Shown here: piece by piece, positions 1 through 7,792 of the stretch
Numbering within the stretch: position 1 is the first letter of the stretch
Layout: every line of letters begins with the position of its first letter
Source: Geoglobus sp. UBA235
GTDB taxonomy: Archaea; Halobacteriota; Archaeoglobi; Archaeoglobales; Archaeoglobaceae
Length of the DNA stretch: 32,804 nt
Assembly (NCBI GenBank): GCA_002494725.1
Contig: DACG01000021.1
Coordinates: 1-32,804, forward strand
Reading direction: 5' to 3'
Notes under the pieces: generated by a model
What the model saw: only the letters and a program-made list of their open reading frames with translations
Database searches by the model: none
What the model was told of the DNA's origin: nothing
Made by a program: the position numbers and the translations under genes

Positions 1-42
1 TGAGAGCCATCTCACAACTTCCTTTTCAGGTTTTCTGGCCAT
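1..42 (-). CDS. 5' end of a repeated gene (partial, left copy)
   Basis: Fourteen codons are visible, reading MARKPEKEVVRWLS from an ATG at 42 and running off the left edge. A TATA-like box (65-73) centred about 27 bases upstream predicts a leaderless transcript. The same promoter and first codons occur in inverted orientation at the right end (32776 onward). I do not recognise the protein from so few residues. A transposase of a multicopy insertion sequence is the simplest guess, because both the promoter and the coding start are nearly identical between copies, but a duplicated host gene is possible. Confidence 0.6.
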   Translation of the reverse strand, partial: MARKPEKEVVRWLS

Positions 43-93
43 GTAGCGATTTGCAATCTAATAGTTAATAAAGTTTTGTCTTAGACTATAATT
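14..93 (-). repeat. Inverted repeat, left copy
   Basis: Read on the minus strand, these 80 bases align without gaps to 32725-32804 on the plus strand, with 78 of 80 identical. The two differences lie in the upstream region, near positions 74 and 50. The repeat contains a TATA-like box (65-73), a spacer and the first codons of an ORF starting ATG at 42. Homology stops abruptly at position 93, as expected for the end of an insertion sequence or other multicopy element. The rest of the element lies outside the window. Confidence 0.9.
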
Positions 94-236
94 CAAACTG
101 GAAAACAGCAAAAAGCTTGCAGATATGCTGTCTGAGGAGGGAAAAATCCGTAATTCCTCATCTGTAAATATAATATTAAGTCAGTTTTATATTAAAAATT
201 AATACAGAAACAATCAATCCATCTGTTACAAAAATA

Positions 237-839
237 TTACTCCCTCTTCAAAACAGGATCCTTTTCCGAGAAATCAACATAGAATCCTATGCTCTCAAGA
301 AATTCACAGCTTCTCTTTCCCTTCCCGTGAAGCATGAGCTCAAGCAAATCAGATTCGTCATCAATGTCTATGCTTGCATAGAACGAATCATAAATTCCAA
401 ACTCAATTCCGAGCTCCCGGCATATTCTTACATGCTTGAAAAAGCTTCCGTAATGGTATGAGGTGTGGAAGTTTTTATTCCTCGAAAGAAGCATGTTGGT
501 TCCCCCTTTCCTTCCGGGAGCTAAAACAACCTCATATTCAAGACTCAAAAATTCATTCACAGTTTTCGCTGTGATGAGTGCAAGATCGGACATCACAAAA
601 GCACATTCTCCACGCTTTATCCTCGATGTTATTGCAGCATCCAGATTTCTGTCATCAATTTCATGCCTTAGCCCATTCAGCCTTCTGTCGGGAGATGTGG
701 AGAGAATCACTGCCTCGCCGCATGCGTCAAGAACATCCATGAGGAGTGCAAAGGCAAGCTCCTTTCTCTCCCATTCAGTCATAATTCTTGACAGCCTGGA
801 TTTTGGATTAGATGGTTTGAAGGGTATGTAGATCTCCAT
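237..839 (-). CDS. cofC: 2-phospho-L-lactate guanylyltransferase CofC
   Basis: CofC activates 2-phospho-L-lactate (or a related phospho-acid) with GTP to give the guanylated intermediate used by CofD in coenzyme F420 synthesis. The 200-residue protein is of normal family length. It starts with the typical MEIYIPFKP-like strand and carries the Lys/Arg-rich NPKSRLSR segment of the nucleotide-binding fold. Further on are the ALITAKTVNEFL region and the GRKGGTNML glycine-rich loop near residue 110, both characteristic of CofC. The ATG at 839 sits about 26 bases from a TATA box (861-870), so the transcript is probably leaderless and the start well supported. cofG and cofH lie 10 kb away, so the F420 genes are not in one operon. 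The assignment is by recognised family pattern. Confidence 0.88.
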   Translation of the reverse strand: MEIYIPFKPSNPKSRLSRIMTEWERKELAFALLMDVLDACGEAVILSTSPDRRLNGLRHEIDDRNLDAAITSRIKRGECAFVMSDLALITAKTVNEFLSLEYEVVLAPGRKGGTNMLLSRNKNFHTSYHYGSFFKHVRICRELGIEFGIYDSFYASIDIDDESDLLELMLHGKGKRSCEFLESIGFYVDFSEKDPVLKRE

Positions 840-860
840 CGAATTTTGGTTGTAAAGAGG

Positions 861-870
861 TTTAATAAAC
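861..870 (-). promoter_or_regulatory. TATA box for cofC
   Basis: A/T-only tract, GTTTATTAAA on the minus strand, centred about 26 bases before the cofC ATG at 839. This is the archaeal spacing for a leaderless mRNA. Confidence 0.55.
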
Positions 871-883
871 TTGCTGAACCCTG

Positions 884-1114
884 TTAGAAAATCCTGAATG
901 GCACAACATAAAGCAGTATGACTACAGGACCAGCAATTCTGACAAAAAGAGACCTTAGTTCATCTTTTCTCGGAATCAGGAAGGCTGAGAGAAGGATGAA
1001 AAGAATGAGCCCGATTAAAGAGTGGAGAGTCTGAAAGCCAGTGAAAAGGACAAGGTAAAGGAGAATTCCAAAAACCGAGAGACATTTGAGAAGTTTAAAA
1101 TACCCTGACCCCAT
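884..1114 (-). CDS. Small membrane protein of unknown function
   Basis: I do not recognise this 76-residue protein. It has two or three hydrophobic segments, roughly residues 12-28, 32-48 and 58-74, with a positively charged stretch (IPRKDELRSLFVR) between the second and third. It is therefore probably an integral membrane protein. The ATG at 1114 lies 35 bases downstream of the end of the zinc-ribbon ORF on the same strand, and I see no convincing TATA box at the right spacing, so it may be co-transcribed with that ORF. cofC follows with its own promoter. Codon use resembles the neighbours, and the hydrophobic pattern is regular enough to make it a likely real gene. Confidence 0.55.
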   Translation of the reverse strand: MGSGYFKLLKCLSVFGILLYLVLFTGFQTLHSLIGLILFILLSAFLIPRKDELRSLFVRIAGPVVILLYVVPFRIF

Positions 1115-1149
1115 AGCTCACGTCAATTAATGAAAAATCCTCTGAAATC

Positions 1150-1338
1150 TCATCTTTCTTTTTTTGTTTCAGGGAGATCTTCAGCAGACACCTCTGGAAA
1201 TATGGGGCCAGTGTAGCCACAGTGATTTCATCTGTAATTGTACAATGCACCATAGGCGACTGCTGCAGGAACTGACATGTCGGGAGAGATATCCGGGCTG
1301 TTGCGGACGGGACAGATTCCGATGCGGTCCTCCTTCAT
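1150..1338 (-). pseudogene. Small zinc-ribbon protein ORF interrupted by in-frame UGA
   Basis: On the minus strand an ATG at 1338 opens a reading frame of 62 codons ending at 1150, with one internal TGA at codon 37 (1228-1230). The conceptual product looks like a small archaeal zinc ribbon. It has Cys9-Pro-Val-Arg12 where a CxxC knuckle is expected, and [UGA]37-Asn-His-Cys40 followed by GYTGPIFPEV, typical of a second CxxC knuckle. Each knuckle is thus missing one Cys: one codon reads CGC (Arg) instead of TGC, and the other reads TGA. The promoter is intact, with a TATA box at 1361-1366, 26 bases from the ATG. A recently decayed gene is most likely. Sequencing error, or UGA decoding as selenocysteine, are less likely alternatives. 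The frame is clear; the family call is by pattern. Confidence 0.6.
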
Positions 1339-1360
1339 TTGTGGAAATGTGGTATGAAAC

Positions 1361-1366
1361 TAAATA
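1361..1366 (-). promoter_or_regulatory. TATA box of the zinc-ribbon ORF
   Basis: TATTTA on the minus strand, centred about 26 bases before the ATG at 1338, giving leaderless spacing. It is back to back with the plus-strand box at 1410-1420. Confidence 0.45.
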
Positions 1367-1409
1367 GCTTTTTTGAAGCATCAAACATGAACCCTGATTC
1401 CGCAAATGA

Positions 1410-1420
1410 TTTATTTTTTA
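1410..1420 (+). promoter_or_regulatory. TATA box for the small protein upstream of pth2
   Basis: TTTATTTTTTA is centred about 24 bases before the ATG at 1438. This spacing favours that ATG over the in-frame ATGs at 1354 and 1387, which would lie upstream of the transcription start. Confidence 0.5.
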
Positions 1421-1437
1421 ACTCACCAACAATCCCT

Positions 1438-1701
1438 ATGGATTTGATTTGCAGATTCGTTCGCAAGGATGGAAGGGAGATCGGGGAAAGCATAGATGTG
1501 TTTGACGGTCATCTGATCATTAAAAGTTCCGAGAGGTTCTTTGGAATTCCGCTTGATTCTGTGAAGGAGGATGGAGAGTATCTGGTGATCACCGAATTTG
1601 ATGAGGAGAATGCAAGAAACATCGGGGAGAGGTGGATTGAGGAGAAGTCAAAACCCGTAAGCCTTGAAGAGCTTGAAAAGTATGGATTCGGACAGGAGTG
1701 A
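1438..1701 (+). CDS. Conserved small protein, possibly DUF5749-like
   Basis: This 87-residue acidic protein has alternating beta-strand-like segments (LICRFVRKDGREIGESIDVF, then HLIIKSSERFFGIPLDSV) and a C-terminal helix containing WIEEKSKPVSLEELEKYGF. I suspect the archaeal beta-barrel family DUF5749, which I associate with Archaeoglobi, but I cannot verify this. The start is chosen from the TATA box at 1410-1420, and longer forms (ATG 1387 or 1354) are possible. Its 3' end overlaps the pth2 start by 20 bases, so the two are probably translated from one mRNA. That coupling suggests a role in translation or RNA metabolism, but this is only context. Confidence 0.7.
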   Translation: MDLICRFVRKDGREIGESIDVFDGHLIIKSSERFFGIPLDSVKEDGEYLVITEFDEENARNIGERWIEEKSKPVSLEELEKYGFGQE

Positions 1702-2044
1702 GTACAAGCAGGTAATTGTTGTCAGGGAGGATCTGAAGCTTTCCCGAGGGAAACTGGCAGTTCAGGTTGCACATGCTTCCATTACTGGTTACGAGCAATC
1801 AGATCTCAATACAAGAGAAAAATGGAAGATGGAGGGCCAGAAAAAGATCGTTCTCAAGGTGAGGAATCTCGAGGAGCTGATGAAAATTTTCGAGATGGCA
1901 AGGAAGGAGGGATTGCCGGTGGGATATGTAAAGGATGCGGGCCTCACCGAGATCCCTCCGGGGACGATTACCGCGGTTGTTATAGGACCGGAAAAAAGTG
2001 AGAAAATAGACAGGGTTACCGGCTCACTTCCTCTTTTAAAATAG
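1682..2044 (+). CDS. pth: Peptidyl-tRNA hydrolase, Pth2 type
   Basis: Pth2 cleaves the ester bond of peptidyl-tRNAs that drop off the ribosome, recycling tRNA. The 120-residue protein covers the whole family. It contains KQVIVVREDLKLSRGKLAVQ near the N-terminus, with the catalytic Lys of the GKLAVQVAHA motif and the following Ala-His, and the C-terminal DAGLTEIPPGTITAVVIGP motif. I chose ATG 1682 because homologues begin only a few residues before KQVIVV. The gene overlaps its upstream neighbour by 20 bases. Its 3' end also overlaps the 3' end of the convergent sir2 gene by 29 bases, so the two transcripts are antisense at their tails. Confidence 0.95.
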   Translation: MDSDRSEYKQVIVVREDLKLSRGKLAVQVAHASITGYEQSDLNTREKWKMEGQKKIVLKVRNLEELMKIFEMARKEGLPVGYVKDAGLTEIPPGTITAVVIGPEKSEKIDRVTGSLPLLK

Positions 2045-2753
2045 CATAAATTTTTTCAAATGCCCTTCCGGCTCTTTCCCTAAGTGAGAGGTCTGCCATC
2101 TCTGTCAGCGGTGTTGCATCCGGATTCACCTCAATAACAGCATATCCGTTATTCTTGGCATAAACCGGCAGTGAGGCTGCAGGATAAACAACAGCAGAGG
2201 TTCCTATAACGATAACATTGTTGCTGCTGCAGAGCTGTACGGCTCTGCCAAGCTCTCTTTCGGGTAAAGCCTCTCCAAACCAGACGACATTGGGTCTCAT
2301 CATCCCTCCACATCTGCAGCGAGGAGGAATGGCTTCAGGTGGTTTCTCGTTTCTCACAATTTCGCCACATTCTGTGCACCTCATTTCATCAATTCTGCCA
2401 TGCAGATGGATTACATTTCTGCTTCCAGCTCTCTCATGCAGATTATCAACATTCTGAGTGATAACAGCCTTCAACAATCCAGCCTTCTCCATCAGAGCAA
2501 GAGCTTTATGAGCTGGATTTGGTTCAGCATCGAATATCAGCTTCATTCTCCAGGCATACCACTCCCAGACAAGTTCTGGATTCCTTGCAAATGCCTGAGG
2601 GGTTGCAAGCTCCTCTGGCCTGTATTTGTTCCACAGCCCATCCTTTCCCCTGAATGTTGGAATTCCACTATCTGCCGATATCCCGGCTCCTGTCAGTGCA
2701 ACAAGGTTGCCACTGAATGATTTTATAAGTCGAAAAAGATCTTCAATGGGCAT
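2016..2753 (-). CDS. cobB: NAD-dependent protein deacylase, Sir2 family
   Basis: Sirtuins remove acyl groups from lysines using NAD+. In archaea, targets such as the chromatin protein Alba are known. The 245-residue protein has the NAD-binding GAGISADSGIPTFRG motif (residues 22-36), TQNVDNLHERAG (99-110), the HLHG motif with catalytic His118, and a zinc site made of Cys126, Cys129, Cys146 and Cys148. The NPDATPLTEMADLSLR segment near the C-terminus is also typical. Upstream in-frame codons would add 21 residues that homologues lack. The ATG at 2753 lies about 27 bases from a TATA-like box (2776-2783), fitting a leaderless start. It resembles A. fulgidus Sir2Af1 as I remember it. It converges on pth2 with overlapping 3' ends. 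Confidence 0.95.
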   Translation of the reverse strand: MPIEDLFRLIKSFSGNLVALTGAGISADSGIPTFRGKDGLWNKYRPEELATPQAFARNPELVWEWYAWRMKLIFDAEPNPAHKALALMEKAGLLKAVITQNVDNLHERAGSRNVIHLHGRIDEMRCTECGEIVRNEKPPEAIPPRCRCGGMMRPNVVWFGEALPERELGRAVQLCSSNNVIVIGTSAVVYPAASLPVYAKNNGYAVIEVNPDATPLTEMADLSLRERAGRAFEKIYAILKEEVSR

Positions 2754-2775
2754 AGTGGGGTTTATGCCGGGTGGG

Positions 2776-2783
2776 AATAAAAA
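2776..2783 (-). promoter_or_regulatory. TATA-like box for sir2
   Basis: TTTTTATT on the minus strand, centred about 27 bases before the ATG at 2753. It supports the shorter start. Confidence 0.4.
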
Positions 2784-2887
2784 CATTGGCAGCTCAGTGA
2801 TTCCCCGAGATGGCATTTAAAGACGGATTTATTTTTCCATTTTTCGAACACATTCCTGCGACTTCCATACCTTTTCACTATCACAAG

Positions 2888-2896
2888 AATTAAATT
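2888..2896 (+). promoter_or_regulatory. TATA box for polC
   Basis: AATTAAATT is centred about 27 bases before the tandem ATG ATG at 2920/2923. It predicts a leaderless polC message. Confidence 0.4.
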
Positions 2897-2919
2897 GAGC
2901 CATTTTCTATCAACATAGG

Positions 2920-5900
2920 ATGATGATTACTCTCGACAGGTTCTTTCACATTTTTGATGATGAAAGGCAGGAGACCAATAACGAGCTGAAATTCATTCAG
3001 GAAATAAGAAGATACCATGAGATTCTTCTGAATGAGGTTGAAAGGTGTTACAGCATTGCAAGAGCTGCAAGAAAGCTTGGACTTGATCCAAAGCCGGATG
3101 TTGAAATTCCAATAGCCAAAAACATGGCAGAGAGAGTTGAAAAGCTTCTCGGCATTGACGGTCTTGCCAGAAAGATTGAGAGCTACGAAAGCAAGGGTCT
3201 GTCAAGGGTTGAAATATGCTTCAGGGTGGCTGAGGACATAGTAAAGGGGGAATTTGGAGATTATGACAGGGAAAAGGCCATAGACCTTGCTGTAAGGAGC
3301 TCTGTTGCGATACAGACTGAGGGAGTTGTTGCAGCACCCATTGAGGGAATAGCCAAGGTCAAAATTGACAGAAATTCTGACGGGAGTGATTTCATTAAGA
3401 TTTACTATGCCGGCCCGATAAGAAGTGCTGGAGGGACCGCACAAGTCATATCGGTCCTGGTTGGAGATTATGTCAGGAGGATACTTGGAATCGGAAGATA
3501 CATTCCAACTGAGGAGGAAATTCTGAGATACTGCGAGGAGATTCCACTGTACAAGAAGGTTGCCAATCTCCAGTATCTGCCGTCAGATGAGGAGATCAGG
3601 CTGATTGTTGAGAACTGCCCTGTATGCATAGATGGTGAACCAACAGAGGATGCTGAGGTCTCAGGATACAGAAATCTACCGAGAGTTGAGACCAACAGGG
3701 TTAGAGGAGGGATGGCTCTTGTCATAGCCGAGGGGATTGCGCTGAAGGCACCAAAACTGAAAAAGCTGGTCGAAAAGATAAAGATAGACGGCTGGGAATG
3801 GCTTGACAGACTCATTGGAAAGGAGGAAAATGGAGAAGAGGGCAATGGAGAAGAGGCGGTAAAACCCAGGGACAAGTATCTCTCAGACATCGTTGCCGGC
3901 AGACCTGTTTTCAGCCATCCATCAAGAAAGGGTGGATTCAGGCTCAGATACGGAAGATCCAGAAACTCAGGATTTGCAACGATTGGAATAAATCCGGCCA
4001 CGATGGTGATAGCCGGTGAGTTCATTGCCATTGGCACCCAGCTCAAGATTGAGAGACCCGGAAAAGCCGGGAGTGTGGTACCTGTTACGAGCATTGAAGG
4101 TCCAACAGTGAGGCTGAGAAACGGTGATGTGGTCAAGGTGAACAGCTATGAGGAGGCTGTAAAGCTCAGGGACATGGTTGAGAGGATAATTGACATGGGC
4201 GAAATTCTCGTCAATTTTGGAGATTTTCTCGAAAACAATCACCCTCTTATTCCATCACCATACGTTTACGAGTGGTGGATCCAGGAGGTTAAAGGAAAGA
4301 TTCCGAATGGGGATTACAGGGAAATTGAGGAAGATCTGGCATTAAAGCTCTGTGATGAGTACGGCATTCCCCTCCATCCTGACTTCACGTACCTCTGGCA
4401 TGACATCTCATCTGATGACGCCAGATACCTGAGGGACCACATCTCTTCAAACGGCAAGATCGAAGGGAAATACGGGAAGAGTGCCCTTGTTTTCAAATAT
4501 GATGAGAGGGCAAAGGAGATTCTTGAATCCCTGCTTGTCGAGCACAAGGTGAGGGATGGTTTTGTTGTCATAGAGAGGTGGAAGGTTCTTACAAGATGCC
4601 TCGGGCTCGATTTTGATCTCAGAATAATAAAGGATGATGAGAGTGCAGGTGATGGTCTTGATTTTGTCAGGAGAGTTTCAGGAATAGACGTGAGAGCAAG
4701 ATCTCCCACAAGGATAGGTGCCAGGATGGGAAGGCCAGAGAAATCAAAAGAGAGGATGATGTCCCCCGCCCCTCACTTTCTCTTCCCCCTCGGACAGGCA
4801 GGAGGAAAAACAAGAGATCTGAAAAAGGCAATAGAATTTACAAAGAGCTACAATTCAAGCAAGGGAGAGATTGAGGTAGAGCTTCCATTCAGGGTCTGCA
4901 GAAAGTGCGGAAGGGAGAGTTTCTACCTCAAATGTGAATGCGGTTCACTGACAGAACAGGTATATCTCTGTCCAAGGTGCGGGATAAAAACAGAGGAAAT
5001 CTGTGAGAGATGTGGTGGAGAAAGCAGTGGATTCAAAACCTGGAAGGTGAATGTCAGGGAGCTTTACTTCAGAGCCCTTGAAAATATTGGGGAAAGGGAT
5101 GCTGGTGGTGTGATAAAGGGCGTCATAGGTCTGACATCAAAAAGAAAGTTCTCGGAGAGAATGGAGAAGGGAATTCTGAGAGCAAAGCATGGGGTTTACG
5201 TGTTTAAAGATGGTACAGCCAGATATGATATGACAGATCTGCCAGTAACTCACTTCAGACCAGGAGAAATTGGTGTGAGTGTCGAAAGGCTTAAAGAGCT
5301 TGGATATGAATTTGATTACCTTGGAAACGAGCTCAGGGACGAGAATCAGATAGTGGAACTCAAACCCCAGGACATAATTCTTTCAAGAGCTGCAGGAGAG
5401 TATCTGGTGAGGATCAGCAGGTTCATAGACAGTCTGCTCGTGAAATTTTACGGGCTTGAGCCATTCTACAATGCTGAAAGACCAGAAGATCTTATCGGTC
5501 AGCTTGTTATCGGTTTAGCCCCTCACACCTCTGCAGGAGTTCTTGGAAGGATAATTGGATTTGCAGACGTGAATGGGGGGTATGCTCATCCCTACTTCCA
5601 TGCTGCAAAGAGAAGAAACTGCGATGGGGATGAAGACTGTGTCATGCTGCTTATGGACGGACTTCTGAATTTTTCAAGGGAATTTCTGCCTGACAAGAGG
5701 GGGGGACAGATGGACGCACCTCTTGTTTTGACCATCATTCTGGATCCGAAAGAGGTTGATGCTGAAGTGCACAACATGGATGTTTGCGATACCTATCCTT
5801 TGGAATTTTACAGAGCAACAATGAGGTGTGCCAGGCCAAAGGAGCTTGTGGGAACAATAGAAAGGGTTGAGGACAGACTTGAAACTGAGAGAAAATATTT

Positions 5901-6372
5901 TGGGCTGAAATTCACCCACGACACGACAGACATCTCATTAGGAGTCAAAAGCAGTGCATACAAAACCCTGAGAACAATGCAGGATAAGGTGAAATACCAG
6001 ATGGAGCTTGCGAGGAAGATAAGGGCAGTTGATGAGAATGATGTTGCTGAAAGAGTAATAACCTCCCACTTCCTGCCGGATATAATTGGCAATCTGAGGG
6101 CCTTTTCAAGGCAGGAGTTCAGGTGTGTCAACTGCAATGAGAAGTACAGAAGAATACCGCTCACAGGCAAATGCAGGAGATGTGGAGGGGCGTTAACTCT
6201 GACCGTCCACGAGGGATCAATAACCAAATACCTGAACATATCCAAGGAGCTGGCAGAAAGTTATCAGGTTAGCAAGTACACGAGGCAGAGGATAAAGCTA
6301 ATAGAGGTTGAAACCCTCTCTCTCTTTGAGAGTGAGCTGAAAAGGCAGATAAAAATTGATGAATTTTTCTGA
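2920..6372 (+). CDS. polC: DNA polymerase D large (catalytic) subunit DP2
   Basis: DP2 is the polymerizing subunit of the euryarchaeal replicative polymerase PolD, paired with the exonuclease subunit DP1, which is not in this window. The 1,150-residue protein is full length. It has the conserved YYAGPIRSAGGTAQ block near residue 165 and a first zinc-ribbon region at about residues 660-705 (CRKCG, CECG, CPRCG, CERCGG). The active-site motif NCDGDEDC has Asp902 and Asp904 as the expected catalytic acids, and a second zinc module (CVNC and CRRCGG) lies at about 1068-1092. The extreme C-terminus, QIKIDEFF, fits a PCNA-interacting PIP box (QxxIxxFF). No intein interrupts it, unlike DP2 of some Pyrococcus species. 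Ketopantoate reductase starts 2 bases after the stop, so the genes are probably co-transcribed. Confidence 0.98.
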   Translation: MMITLDRFFHIFDDERQETNNELKFIQEIRRYHEILLNEVERCYSIARAARKLGLDPKPDVEIPIAKNMAERVEKLLGIDGLARKIESYESKGLSRVEICFRVAEDIVKGEFGDYDREKAIDLAVRSSVAIQTEGVVAAPIEGIAKVKIDRNSDGSDFIKIYYAGPIRSAGGTAQVISVLVGDYVRRILGIGRYIPTEEEILRYCEEIPLYKKVANLQYLPSDEEIRLIVENCPVCIDGEPTEDAEVSGYRNLPRVETNRVRGGMALVIAEGIALKAPKLKKLVEKIKIDGWEWLDRLIGKEENGEEGNGEEAVKPRDKYLSDIVAGRPVFSHPSRKGGFRLRYGRSRNSGFATIGINPATMVIAGEFIAIGTQLKIERPGKAGSVVPVTSIEGPTVRLRNGDVVKVNSYEEAVKLRDMVERIIDMGEILVNFGDFLENNHPLIPSPYVYEWWIQEVKGKIPNGDYREIEEDLALKLCDEYGIPLHPDFTYLWHDISSDDARYLRDHISSNGKIEGKYGKSALVFKYDERAKEILESLLVEHKVRDGFVVIERWKVLTRCLGLDFDLRIIKDDESAGDGLDFVRRVSGIDVRARSPTRIGARMGRPEKSKERMMSPAPHFLFPLGQAGGKTRDLKKAIEFTKSYNSSKGEIEVELPFRVCRKCGRESFYLKCECGSLTEQVYLCPRCGIKTEEICERCGGESSGFKTWKVNVRELYFRALENIGERDAGGVIKGVIGLTSKRKFSERMEKGILRAKHGVYVFKDGTARYDMTDLPVTHFRPGEIGVSVERLKELGYEFDYLGNELRDENQIVELKPQDIILSRAAGEYLVRISRFIDSLLVKFYGLEPFYNAERPEDLIGQLVIGLAPHTSAGVLGRIIGFADVNGGYAHPYFHAAKRRNCDGDEDCVMLLMDGLLNFSREFLPDKRGGQMDAPLVLTIILDPKEVDAEVHNMDVCDTYPLEFYRATMRCARPKELVGTIERVEDRLETERKYFGLKFTHDTTDISLGVKSSAYKTLRTMQDKVKYQMELARKIRAVDENDVAERVITSHFLPDIIGNLRAFSRQEFRCVNCNEKYRRIPLTGKCRRCGGALTLTVHEGSITKYLNISKELAESYQVSKYTRQRIKLIEVETLSLFESELKRQIKIDEFF

Positions 6373-6374
6373 CC

Positions 6375-7247
6375 ATGAGAATTCAGATCATGGGTGCGGG
6401 GGCTCTTGGAAGTCTTTTCGGATACTTTTTACTTAAAGGAGGATATGAGGTAATTTTTGTGGCGAGGGGTGAGCAGTACAGGGCTTTAAAAGAGAACGGT
6501 CTGGTTATTACAGGAATTGAGGAGCACAAAGCTGAAGTTTCCGTTACGAGGTATCCTGAAAATTCAGATCTCGTTTTTCTCACAGTAAAAGCCTATGACA
6601 CTCTTGAAGCTTCAAAATTGCTCAGAAGTGTCAGATTTGATGCCGTGTGCAGCCTTCAGAACGGAGTTGGAAACGAGGAGATTCTTGCAAGATTCTTTGA
6701 TAACGTTGTTGGTGGGGTCACAACCTACGGGGCGAACCTTGTAGGGCCGGGAAAGGTGATGTATGCCGGGAAAGGAAAAACAATGCTGGGCAACTACAGG
6801 GGGGATTATGCCGAGGTGTTCTTTGAGGTTCTTTCAAACAGCGGAGTTGATGCTGAGGTGGTGGATGATATAGAAATGAGGATTTGGGAGAAAGCTGCGA
6901 TAAATGCGGTGATAAACCCAATCACGGCAATCTGCAGATTCAGAAATGGAAAGGTGATTGAGATTCCCGAGGTCTGGGAAATTGCTGAGAGAACCGCAGT
7001 GGAGTGTCAGGAGATTCTGATGAGAATGGGTTACAGGCTCGATGTGGTTAAGATGGTCAGAGAGGTTGCCCTAAGAACGTCAGAAAACAGATCCTCAATG
7101 CTTCAGGACATTGAAAGGGGAAGAAAAACCGAGGTTGAATTTATAAACGGTGCATTTGTCAGGAAGGGTGAGGAGTTCGGTGTTGATGTCCACTACAATC
7201 GAACCCTTCTGAACCTGATCAGGGGGATCGAGCTTGGAGTGGATTAA
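6375..7247 (+). CDS. panE: 2-dehydropantoate 2-reductase (ketopantoate reductase)
   Basis: This enzyme reduces ketopantoate to pantoate with NAD(P)H, the step before pantoate kinase in archaeal CoA synthesis. The 290-residue protein begins with the Rossmann motif IMGAGALGSLFGYFL (residues 4-18). It has LTVKAYDT and CSLQNGVGNEE blocks in the cofactor domain and a catalytic Lys in EKAAINAVINPITAICR near residue 178. The C-terminal SSMLQDIERGRKTEVEFINGA motif of the substrate-binding domain is also present. It follows polC with a 2-base gap and overlaps the next gene by 14 bases. The pantoate kinase gene sits 6 kb downstream, so the window supplies two consecutive CoA-pathway steps. Confidence 0.93.
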   Translation: MRIQIMGAGALGSLFGYFLLKGGYEVIFVARGEQYRALKENGLVITGIEEHKAEVSVTRYPENSDLVFLTVKAYDTLEASKLLRSVRFDAVCSLQNGVGNEEILARFFDNVVGGVTTYGANLVGPGKVMYAGKGKTMLGNYRGDYAEVFFEVLSNSGVDAEVVDDIEMRIWEKAAINAVINPITAICRFRNGKVIEIPEVWEIAERTAVECQEILMRMGYRLDVVKMVREVALRTSENRSSMLQDIERGRKTEVEFINGAFVRKGEEFGVDVHYNRTLLNLIRGIELGVD

Positions 7248-7686
7248 GGTTGCAATAGTATCAATGCTCCCCATTTCAGAGCTGAGAGGGGCAATTCCAT
7301 ACGCAATGATCCTCGGATTCAGCCCACTGGAGGCCTACCTGATTTCAGCTGCAGGAAACTTTCTGCCGGTCCCCTTTCTCCTGTACATTCTGAGAAAATT
7401 TGATCCTTTTTTCAGGAGAATACCCCATTTTGGGAAGATTTATGAGAGAATTATTGGTATAGGGTACAGAAGAAAGAAGATAGTTGAGAAATACGGATAT
7501 CCCGGGCTCACGGTCTTTGTTGCAATTCCCCTTCCTGTTACAGGAGCTTGGACCGGAGTGCTCATATCATTCATACTGGGTCTCGAGCCAAAAAAAGCTT
7601 CAGCCTTCATTCTGGCAGGGATATTAATTGCAGGAATAATCGTCACCTCTGCCACCTACGGGATAAAACTGGCAATATTCGGTTAA
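7234..7686 (+). CDS. COG2426-family small membrane protein (putative small multidrug export)
   Basis: This 150-residue integral membrane protein has the family hallmark MLPISELRGAIPYAM near the N-terminus and hydrophobic segments at about 5-20, 27-50, 88-110 and 118-145. The KYGYPGLTVFVAIPLPVTGAWTG stretch is typical of COG2426, whose name as a small multidrug export protein is not biochemically solid. The TTG at 7234 gives a 14-base overlap with the ketopantoate reductase gene and keeps the first membrane segment whole. An ATG at 7264 would cut into it. The substrate is unknown. Confidence 0.82.
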   Translation: MEWIKVAIVSMLPISELRGAIPYAMILGFSPLEAYLISAAGNFLPVPFLLYILRKFDPFFRRIPHFGKIYERIIGIGYRRKKIVEKYGYPGLTVFVAIPLPVTGAWTGVLISFILGLEPKKASAFILAGILIAGIIVTSATYGIKLAIFG

Positions 7687-7747
7687 ATTTTTTGAAATTT
7701 TATACAAAAATGGCTATTTTCATGAACTGAAACCTCTCTCCAAAAAT

Positions 7748-7755
7748 CTTTAAAA
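7748..7755 (+). promoter_or_regulatory. TATA box for the CBS/RNA-ligase cluster
   Basis: CTTTAAAA is followed, about 40 bases later, by the ATG at 7793 with a GGTGA ribosome-binding site just before it. It is the only clear promoter before the run of four tightly spaced genes to 11321. Confidence 0.4.
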
Positions 7756-7792
7756 CCTGAGGTGCTATGGGGTGTTAAGAGTGGTGATTGAG

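Noticed and set aside
1228..1230. UGA as selenocysteine, as the main explanation
   Set aside because: A second Cys codon is also lost in the same protein, I see no SECIS-like hairpin, and the order is not known to me for selenoprotein synthesis. Kept only as an alternative.
1164..1367. Cys-rich plus-strand ORF, and the idea of a structured RNA, in the 1115-1437 gap
   Set aside because: The minus-strand zinc-ribbon frame with its own promoter explains the sequence better. The hairpins I could draw were short.
3468..4136. Minus-strand 222-codon frame inside polC, and similar antisense frames elsewhere
   Set aside because: They lie within well-supported genes, lack promoters and give low-complexity Ser-rich translations typical of antisense frames.
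2920..6372. Intein in DP2
   Set aside because: Conserved blocks run through continuously and the length is normal for an intein-free protein.
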